Part shown: positions 1 to 3,838 of the stretch, piece by piece | Layout of the letters: every line of letters begins with the position of its first letter | Numbering within the stretch: position 1 is the stretch's first letter | Assembly: GCA_937907415.1 (NCBI GenBank) | Contig: CALCHY010000061.1 | Coordinates: 1-11,405, forward strand | Length of the DNA: 11,405 bases | DNA from: an uncultured Trueperaceae bacterium | Lineage (GTDB): Bacteria > Deinococcota > Deinococci > Deinococcales > Trueperaceae | Reading direction: 5' to 3' | Translations under genes and position numbers: made by a program | Notes under the pieces: model-generated | The model's database searches: none | What the model saw: the letters and a program-made list of their open reading frames with translations, nothing else | Told to the model about the DNA's origin: nothing

Positions 1-71
1 AGATCGGCCTCGATCATGGTCCTGAGTGGATGCACGCGAAGCTGACCGACCTCGTCACGACCTTCTCGTGA
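1..71 (+). CDS. C-terminal end of an upstream phage head gene (partial)
   Basis: The frame beginning at base 3 is open from the window edge to TGA at 69-71 and reads IGLDHGPEWMHAKLTDLVTTFS. Nearly all third codon positions are G or C, as in the true genes downstream. The stop overlaps the GTG start of the next gene in a GTGA junction, the arrangement used at several other junctions here. By position, just before the head-tail connector genes, it would be a head-module gene such as the capsid protein, but 22 residues are too few to identify it. The 5' end lies outside the window. Confidence 0.55.
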   Translation, partial: IGLDHGPEWMHAKLTDLVTTFS

Positions 72-289
72 GCCGCGTAGTTTGCCGCGCTTACGGGGCG
101 GGCGTCTGGAACGGCGTCGAGTTCCGCGAGCAGGAGGTCGATGGCCTCATGGTTGGCGTGGCGGTGGTGGAGGGTGAGGCGCTGGACTGGTTCCGCGCCC
201 ACCCGCACGCCTTCGACGTCGAAGAACCCGAAGCCATCGAGGCTGAGACGGACCCCGCCGCAGAGCCGAAGGGCAAGAAGCGAAAGTGA
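68..289 (+). CDS. Small phage protein of unknown function between head gene and connector
   Basis: This is a 73-aa protein starting MSRVVCRAYGAGVWNGVEF and ending in a basic GKKRK tail after an acidic, Ala/Pro-rich stretch (residues about 50-66). The GTG at 68 is preferred because it overlaps the preceding stop (GTGA). A GTG at 26 is in the same frame, but the 14 codons it would add lie over the upstream gene's reading frame and look like a shadow. No Shine-Dalgarno sequence precedes 68, so translation is probably coupled. I do not recognise a family. Small proteins of this size often sit between the capsid gene and the first connector gene in siphophage head modules, so a structural or assembly role is plausible but inferred only from position. 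Confidence 0.7.
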   Translation: MSRVVCRAYGAGVWNGVEFREQEVDGLMVGVAVVEGEALDWFRAHPHAFDVEEPEAIEAETDPAAEPKGKKRK

Positions 290-300
290 GGTGAGAGGCA

Positions 301-723
301 GTGGCACGCACCTACAACGCGTCACTCTTGGCGGCCCCGAGCGTCTCGAGCTTGGCGTGGGCTCGCACGTGGGTGCGCGCTACACTCCGTGACACGCCGA
401 ACGATGCCGGCGCTTACCCCGCCGGCAGCTTCCTCGACGAGGAGATAGACGGCGCCCTGGTCCTCGCGAGCGTGCCAGATGCAAGCGACCCGCCTGTGGC
501 GTTGTACGCCCCTCACGTGGTGGCTGCAGCCTTTGTGGAGGGTGACCCCCGGCGGGTCTTGTCCTTCGCCGTCGGCGGCCTCAGCGAATCCCTGCCGGAC
601 GCTAAGTCGGTGGCGGCCGCCATCCGCAAGAGCGGCGCGGGTATTGAGGCGCTGATCGAAGCTGCGGGTGGAACACCGCCGATCATGCCGGGCCGCAGTC
701 TGCGTCGCTCGACGGTCTTCTGA
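301..723 (+). CDS. Head-tail connector (adaptor) protein, gp6-like
   Basis: This 140-aa protein starts at GTG, with AGGTGA (289-294) six bases upstream. The N-terminal half contains LRDTPNDAGAYPAGSFLDEEIDGAL, which resembles the 'LRxxIxD...fsDeEIdaLL' helix pattern of gp6/gp15-type connector proteins. These form the ring under the portal and prepare the neck for tail attachment. The later part (AAFVEGDPRRVLSFAVGGLSESLPDAKSVAAAIRKSGAGIEAL) is predicted to be helical. Position directly before a head closure gene fits the SPP1/HK97 order of connector, closure, tail completion, terminator. The stop (721-723) shares a base with the next ATG (TGATG). The family assignment rests on pattern and position rather than on an alignment. 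Confidence 0.82.
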   Translation: MARTYNASLLAAPSVSSLAWARTWVRATLRDTPNDAGAYPAGSFLDEEIDGALVLASVPDASDPPVALYAPHVVAAAFVEGDPRRVLSFAVGGLSESLPDAKSVAAAIRKSGAGIEALIEAAGGTPPIMPGRSLRRSTVF

Positions 724-1034
724 TGGTGCGAGAATCCCGCTTGACCCTGGTGGTTGAGCGCGCCACCACCACAGAGAACGCCCTTGGCGAGGCTGTGCAG
801 GAGTGGGCGGCAGACGGCACTGTCACCGTAACCGTCGCCCCGGCATCCGCCTCCGTTCGCTCCCAAGCCGCCTTGCGCGGCGTCACCGTAAGCCATACCC
901 TCGTCGCCCCGGCCGGGTTCCAAGCGGATCCGCTCGACACTCGCCTGCGCGGAAATGACGGCACCTACCGGCCACACGGTGTCACCATCACCGCAGCCGG
1001 AACGATCATGGAAGTGGAGGTGACTCGTGGCTGA
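723..1034 (+). CDS. Head closure protein (SPP1 gp16-like head-tail joining)
   Basis: The protein has 103 aa, close to the usual 100-115 aa of this family. It shows the expected beta-rich layout: an N-terminal strand (SRLTLVVERATTTENALGEAVQEW), a middle strand with a VTVTVAPASASVRSQAAL segment, and a C-terminal pair of strands ending in GVTITAAGTIMEVEVTRG. The 'T...NALGEAVQEWAADGTV...V.P.S...R..A' pattern matches phage head-tail joining proteins, which close the portal channel after packaging and dock the tail. It is translated from ATG at 723 overlapping the connector stop, with no convincing Shine-Dalgarno sequence, so it is likely coupled to the connector. Its last codons carry the ribosome-binding site for the next gene. 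Confidence 0.86.
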   Translation: MVRESRLTLVVERATTTENALGEAVQEWAADGTVTVTVAPASASVRSQAALRGVTVSHTLVAPAGFQADPLDTRLRGNDGTYRPHGVTITAAGTIMEVEVTRG

Positions 1035-1524
1035 CGTTCCACAAGCAGTGCTCGACCACCTTCACAAGAAGGCGCAGCGCGTGCTGCGCGTCCGCAGTAA
1101 CGGCCTTCGCGCCGAGATCTACGGAGTGCTGGAAGAGGCACGAGTGGGGCGCGGGCAGGCGTACATCATGCGCGGCCTCATGCCGGGCGAGAAGTACGAC
1201 CCGGCCACGGACAGCATGGGCGTGAGCCCCCTCGGGCACCTGTTCCCGGCCCGGAAGCGCGCGAAACCGCACTACGCCAGCGCGCCGGGCGACCCGCCCG
1301 CGCGGGATACTGGACGCCTCATGGAGAGCATCAAGGTCGTCAACCTGGACCTTGAGAACCTCGTGGCGTTCGTGGGGCCGGACCCCGCCGCCTTCCAGGA
1401 CCGCAGGTACTACCCGAGCGACCTAGAGTTCGGGACGCGCGGCATGGCCCCCAGGCCGTTCATGCGGCCCGCCCTGGAGCGCTTCAAGCAGGCCGTAAGC
1501 AGCGACACCGGCAGTCCCGCGTGA
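1027..1524 (+). CDS. HK97 gp10-like tail completion / neck protein
   Basis: This 165-aa protein starts at GTG 1027, with GGAGG (1016-1020) six bases upstream inside the previous gene. The diagnostic part is C-terminal: GDPPARDTGRLMESI, then LEFGTRGMAPRPFMRPALERFK. The 'P..dTG.L..SI' and 'E.GT..m.pRPFmRPAle' pair is the hallmark of the HK97-gp10_like family, neck proteins involved in completing the tail's head-proximal end. The N-terminal half is highly basic and contains an unusual stretch (GRGQAYIMRGLMPGEKYDPATDSMGVSPLGHLFPARKRAKPHY) that may be a lineage-specific loop. It overlaps the head closure gene by 8 nt and the next gene by 4 nt (GTGA). Confidence 0.88.
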   Translation: MADVPQAVLDHLHKKAQRVLRVRSNGLRAEIYGVLEEARVGRGQAYIMRGLMPGEKYDPATDSMGVSPLGHLFPARKRAKPHYASAPGDPPARDTGRLMESIKVVNLDLENLVAFVGPDPAAFQDRRYYPSDLEFGTRGMAPRPFMRPALERFKQAVSSDTGSPA

Positions 1525-1877
1525 GCACCCTCCTGGAGGTCCTGGCGGGCGTCAGAAGCAAACTGACGCCGATCGCGCCGACGTTCATCCGCGACGCCGT
1601 CCCCCGCGGCGGTGATGGGCTTCCAAGCCTGCCCGAGCGGTGCATCATCATCGACCTCATCATCGACACCAAAGTCCGCGACTTCACGGACGTCTACGCA
1701 ACCGTCTTGGTGCAGGTCGGGTGTTGGTCGACCAGCATCGCGCAGTCCCTCACTGACCTCGAAGCCGTCCGCGTGGCGCTCGAAGCCGGCCACGCGTGGG
1801 ACATGGTGCGCATAAACGGCACGCAATCCGACGGTCAGTACCGCGGCGTGACCGCAGACTTCACTACCCTCTACTAA
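1521..1877 (+). CDS. Tail terminator-like protein (SPP1 gp17 / DUF3168-type)
   Basis: This 118-aa protein begins with an amphipathic helix (STLLEVLAGVRSKLTPIAPTFI). A beta core follows, with CIIIDLIIDTKVRDFTDVYATVLVQVGCWSTSIAQSLTDLEAVRVALEAG, then a short C-terminal strand region ending YRGVTADFTTLY. The order strand - 'vQVgcWs.s...a..l...vr.aL' - strand fits tail terminator proteins, which cap the tube at its final length and bind the head. The GTG start overlaps the previous stop (GTGA) with no Shine-Dalgarno sequence, so it is probably coupled. The gene sits directly before the tube gene, the normal place for a terminator. Family membership is inferred from size, fold pattern and position. 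Confidence 0.78.
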   Translation: MSTLLEVLAGVRSKLTPIAPTFIRDAVPRGGDGLPSLPERCIIIDLIIDTKVRDFTDVYATVLVQVGCWSTSIAQSLTDLEAVRVALEAGHAWDMVRINGTQSDGQYRGVTADFTTLY

Positions 1878-1904
1878 GCCCCTCAACACGACTAGACCCT
1901 TCCA

Positions 1905-1924
1905 GCTCCGCCAACTCGCGGAGC
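1905..1924 (+). other. RNA hairpin in the gap before the tail tube gene
   Basis: GCTCCGC (1905-1911) and GCGGAGC (1918-1924) form a perfect 7-bp stem with a 6-nt loop. It lies in the only sizeable + strand intergenic gap of the left half (1878-1946, 69 nt), 11 nt before the GGAGG ribosome-binding site of the tube gene. No run of T follows, so it is not a standard intrinsic terminator. It could protect or delimit the 5' end of the tube mRNA after processing, but this is inferred. Confidence 0.5.
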
Positions 1925-1946
1925 GCCGCCTCATGGAGGTACAAGC

Positions 1947-2399
1947 ATGTCCGTCCAGAAGCTCATCCGCCGCTCGGGCGTCAAGCTCAGCATCGCCGCC
2001 GAGAAAGCCCTCACGCCCGGCACGCCTGACACGCCCGTCAGCGTCGGCCGACCCAAGCAAGCCATCAACATCAACGACAGCCGCGGCACGCAGACCATCA
2101 CCGACTTCGACACCGCCGCCGCAGCCATCGCCGACCAAATCACGGAAGGCCGCACCGTCAGCGTCTCGTGGACCAGCAACCTCGTCACGGACGACGCGGG
2201 CCTCGTGCTCCTGGAGACCGCGTACAACGACGACGAACTCGTGTGGCTGAAGATCGAAGCGACAGCCATCGACGGCACCACGAAGAAGACGTGGGGTTAC
2301 GTCGGGTTCATCAACCAGCTGAACATCACGCTGAACGAGTCGGGCGTAGCCGAGGCGAGCATCACGTTCGCCGCCAGCGAGCTGTACACCTGGGCTTGA
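1947..2399 (+). CDS. Major tail tube protein
   Basis: This 150-aa protein starts at ATG, with a strong GGAGG (1935-1939) seven bases upstream. It is the only gene in the left half preceded by a real intergenic gap, as expected for the most abundant tail protein. Features typical of siphophage tube subunits are a beta-rich sequence, a Thr/Ser-rich central region (GTQTITDFDTAAAAIADQITEGRTVSVSWTSNLVTDDAG), and a C-terminal sandwich (KTWGYVGFINQLNITLNESGVAEASITFAASELYTWA) ending in an aromatic residue. The protein would polymerise into hexameric rings around the tape measure. Its place between terminator and chaperone genes strongly supports the call. RNA hairpins lie both upstream (1905-1924) and downstream (2490-2552). 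Confidence 0.86.
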   Translation: MSVQKLIRRSGVKLSIAAEKALTPGTPDTPVSVGRPKQAININDSRGTQTITDFDTAAAAIADQITEGRTVSVSWTSNLVTDDAGLVLLETAYNDDELVWLKIEATAIDGTTKKTWGYVGFINQLNITLNESGVAEASITFAASELYTWA

Positions 2400-2400
2400 G

Positions 2401-2655
2401 GTGCTGATCTTGGCGGTGACGCTGCGCGGCAGTCTCTTGCGACCGCGCAGCCGCAAGCCTGACATCCTCGGTTTCGCCGTCGAGCGCCTGGAGGGGAACC
2501 TGCGGGTTCCCCTCCTCGTCGTGACGCGCCGCACGCGTGCGCGACGCGTGCGCGGCGTGCTCGTCGAGCGCGACGGCAGCAAGAGCACCGTGAACCTCGC
2601 GTGGCCGGCCCTGGCGGTCGGCGCTCATCAGTCTTTGACCCTGGAGGTCGTGTGA
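2401..2655 (+). CDS. Unrecognised 84-aa basic protein between tube and chaperone genes
   Basis: The open frame starts at GTG 2401, one base after the tube stop, and ends at TGA 2653-2655, overlapping the next GTG. Third codon positions are mostly G/C, which supports real coding. An in-frame GTG at 2416 is an alternative start; neither has a good Shine-Dalgarno sequence. The protein is Arg/Leu/Val-rich, with LEGNLRVPLLVVTRRTRARRVRGVLVERDGS in the middle and a C-terminal NLAWPALAVGAHQSLTLEVV. The pattern suggests a small beta-rich basic protein, without a signal peptide or membrane segment. I do not recognise a family. Its DNA carries two adjacent perfect hairpins (2490-2515 and 2530-2552), so the segment may act partly at the RNA level. 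Confidence 0.6.
   Translation: MLILAVTLRGSLLRPRSRKPDILGFAVERLEGNLRVPLLVVTRRTRARRVRGVLVERDGSKSTVNLAWPALAVGAHQSLTLEVV
2490..2515 (+). other. Perfect 11-bp hairpin inside the 84-aa ORF
   Basis: GGAGGGGAACC (2490-2500) is followed by the loop TGCG and its exact reverse complement GGTTCCCCTCC (2505-2515). An 11-bp GC-rich stem with a tetraloop is exceptionally stable. The following bases (CTCGTCGTG) have no T run, so classical intrinsic termination is unlikely. Its location about 90 nt after the tube gene stop suggests a roadblock to 3'-to-5' decay or an RNase processing site that keeps tube mRNA abundant relative to the chaperone mRNA. Confidence 0.7.
2530..2552 (+). other. Second perfect hairpin with embedded direct repeat
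   Basis: CGCACGCGT (2530-2538) pairs perfectly with ACGCGTGCG (2544-2552) across a 5-nt loop. The 9-mer ACGCGTGCG is also directly repeated at 2533-2541 and 2544-2552, because its core ACGCGT is palindromic. It begins 15 nt after the preceding 11-bp hairpin, giving two consecutive stem-loops in the same short gene. Confidence 0.6.
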
Positions 2656-3047
2656 AACCACCCGTGATGCTGCCCGCGAAGGGCACCGTTGAGTTGTTCA
2701 ACCGCCGCATTCCCGTGCTCGATAGCGGCACGGTCGGGGAGGTCATCGAGTTGGAGGCGCTCCTCGCGAACCCGCCGACCAGCGGGTTGCGTCAGAACCT
2801 CGAGGCGCTCGCCATCCTCATCCGGCACCGCCTGGGTGAAGCCGTCACGGCGGACGACCTGCTGAGCGAACCGTTGAGTGACATTGCGGCGTTCGAGGAG
2901 GGCGTCAACATCCTCTTGGCCCCTTTCACGAGGGCGTTCCTGACGGCGACGACCGCGAGGCGGGAACGCATGCTGAGCGCGGCGCAGGAGGTCCTGGCGA
3001 AGATGGAGAGCCGGTTGATTGGGGAGCAATTCAAGCCACCATCCTGA
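2652..3047 (+). CDS. Tail assembly chaperone, short form (lambda gpG-like)
   Basis: This 131-aa protein begins MKPPVMLPAKGTVELFNRRIPVLDSG. The GTG at 2652 is chosen because GGAGG (2643-2647) precedes it by 4 nt and it overlaps the upstream stop (GTGTGA). An in-frame GTG at 2601 lies within the upstream gene. The N-terminal segment is beta-like and the rest is helical (VIELEALLANPP..LRQNLEALAILIRHRL, then FLTATTARRERMLSAAQEVLAKMESRL), as in gpG-type chaperones that coat the tape measure protein before tube polymerisation. Its length is close to lambda gpG. It lies between the tube and tape measure genes and shares its first 92 codons with the frameshift product GT. Confidence 0.82.
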   Translation: MKPPVMLPAKGTVELFNRRIPVLDSGTVGEVIELEALLANPPTSGLRQNLEALAILIRHRLGEAVTADDLLSEPLSDIAAFEEGVNILLAPFTRAFLTATTARRERMLSAAQEVLAKMESRLIGEQFKPPS

Positions 3048-3367
3048 GCACGTACGCGGGCTTCACGCCGGAAGCGTTCGCCCGCACGAGCGTCCGGACC
3101 ATCTGGAGTTTGCTCCGGGAGCGGCGGCGCGTGGAGTTCCAGCGCGTCTACCCGCATGCGCAAGTCGCGTTCGTGACCGCCAAGAGCATGGGTGGGTACG
3201 AGGGCGGCATTGAGGCGTTCATTCCCGAATGGGCGCGGTTGGAGGCCAGCAAACCGCGGGCGTTCCTCAACGCGGCCGTGGACGCCAGCATCCGCGCGGC
3301 TCTGTCCCTCGGCCTCGTCAGTCAAGACGCGCTCGACGAACTAACCCTCGCCGGGTTCGAAACCTAA
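2652..3367 (+). CDS. Tail assembly chaperone, long frameshift form (lambda gpGT-like)
   Basis: This is read as a join: frame 0 from 2652 to 2927, then a -1 slip and the frame from 2927 to TAA at 3365-3367, giving 238 aa. The -1 frame is open from 2882 to the stop and has no ATG, GTG or TTG before TTG 3110, although clear coding sequence starts earlier (DWGAIQATILSTYAGFTPEAFARTSVRTIWSLLRER from 3017). That 'DW...I...yagfTPe....ts...i..Ll.e' pattern resembles the T domain of siphophage chaperones, which recruits tube subunits. Ribosomes therefore probably reach it only by frameshifting, as in lambda G/GT. The slip position is supported by a slippery heptamer and stem-loop, but a later slip or CTG reinitiation at 3044 cannot be excluded. 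The stop overlaps the stop of the convergent minus-strand gene. Confidence 0.78.
2921..2969 (+). other. Programmed -1 ribosomal frameshift signal
   Basis: The heptamer CCCTTTC at 2921-2927 lies in the register C CCT TTC relative to the G frame (codons gcc cct ttc), so the Pro and Phe tRNAs can re-pair fully on CCC and TTT after a -1 slip. After a 6-nt spacer (ACGAGG), GCGTTCCTG (2934-2942) pairs with CGGGAACGC (2961-2969) in a 9-bp stem containing one G-U pair. An inner CGG/CCG pairing (2944-2946 with 2953-2955) is also possible. Slippery heptamer, 5-9 nt spacer and stem-loop is the classic architecture of -1 frameshift sites. It is the only perfect X XXY YYZ heptamer I found in register within the overlap 2882-3047. 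Confidence 0.65.
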
Positions 3368-3783
3368 TCGCGCTCCGCCAAGGGTGCCCAGATGACAATC
3401 AGAACGGTAGCGGTCGGTGTCTCGTCCTCTCCTGCGGAGTAACCAGCTACTAGCGTTCCGGCTTCATGCCACCACTCCTGCTGGACCTTCGCCCTGCCGT
3501 GCTCGTCCATGCCGGGTGCCTCCGACACGAGGAGAAACCCAGCGACCTCGAGCCAACCGCTGAATAGGGGCATGAAGGTGCCCATTTGAATCTCAGACCG
3601 GTAGCACCGTAGGACGTACCCCTCATAGTTCTGGCATCCGTCCAGACCACCCGCAAGGACTTCGGTCAGGGGCGGGAGGCGCACTTGTGGCGCGAAATCT
3701 ATGACGGTCGCTGGTGCCCACACACCTTGCGCCAGCACTACGGTGGTCATCCCCGCCAGCACTACCCCCATCAGTCTTTTCAT
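3364..3783 (-). CDS. Exported protein of unknown function, minus-strand moron
   Basis: This 139-aa protein begins with a clear signal peptide: positively charged MKR, hydrophobic LMGVVLAGMTTVVLA, and a likely signal peptidase I site VLA|QG after residue 18. The mature part is about 121 aa, looks beta-rich, and has only two cysteines (C50 and C60), which could form a disulfide in an exported protein. A longer frame reaches upstream to 3990, but that extension crosses the start of the tape measure gene and is a shadow. The ATG at 3783 has a -10 box ending six bases upstream. Codon use is looser than in the neighbours (AGA, ATA, three CTA, three GTA). It is the only minus-strand gene in the window, converging on GT and separated from the tape measure gene by 55 bp. 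I do not recognise a family. The context suggests a moron that alters the lysogen's envelope, for example superinfection exclusion, but that is speculation. Confidence 0.75.
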   Translation of the reverse strand: MKRLMGVVLAGMTTVVLAQGVWAPATVIDFAPQVRLPPLTEVLAGGLDGCQNYEGYVLRCYRSEIQMGTFMPLFSGWLEVAGFLLVSEAPGMDEHGRAKVQQEWWHEAGTLVAGYSAGEDETPTATVLIVIWAPLAERD

Positions 3784-3787
3784 GCGT

Positions 3788-3803
3788 CGAGCATAATCGC
3801 TCG
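3788..3803 (-). promoter_or_regulatory. Leaderless-type promoter with operator-like inverted repeat
   Basis: On the minus strand, TATGCT (bases 3795 to 3790) ends six bases before the ATG at 3783. Transcription would then start at or near the A of the ATG, giving a leaderless mRNA, and no Shine-Dalgarno sequence is visible within reach. The hexamer overlaps a perfect inverted repeat CGAGC-N6-GCTCG (3788-3792 and 3799-3803), a possible repressor site. No good -35 hexamer was found at 16-18 nt spacing. Placement of the -10 box is the main support. Confidence 0.5.
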
Positions 3804-3838
3804 GCCTCACAAGAACCTCACGCGAGGGAGGGCAAGAC

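Noticed and set aside
26..67. An upstream GTG start for the small protein ending at 289
   Set aside because: The added codons coincide with the reading frame of the upstream gene, and the GTG at 68 gives the usual GTGA overlap.
1410..2588. A 392-aa open frame on the minus strand opposite the terminator, tube and 84-aa genes
   Set aside because: It lies antisense to well-supported genes, its protein is low-complexity Arg/Asp/Val-rich, and such frames are common shadows in GC-rich coding DNA.
3020..3026. TGGGGAG as the chaperone frameshift site
   Set aside because: It is in the right place near the end of G, but the Gly tRNA would mispair at the first codon position (TGG) after a -1 slip, and it lies downstream of the apparent start of the T domain (DW at 3017). 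Kept only as a weaker alternative to CCCTTTC.
3343..3357. AACCC/GGGTT hairpin as a terminator for the minus-strand gene or GT
   Set aside because: The stem is only 5 bp, and no T run follows on either strand.
3351..3367. A tRNA T-arm-like sequence (GGTTCGAAACC) at the end of the GT gene, next to the moron
   Set aside because: No anticodon, D arm or acceptor stem is found nearby, and it is part of the chaperone coding sequence. It is not a tRNA or a convincing attachment site.
3792..3797. CATAAT as a + strand promoter for the tape measure gene
   Set aside because: No -35-like hexamer is found 16-18 nt upstream, and the same bases are better explained by the minus-strand -10 box.
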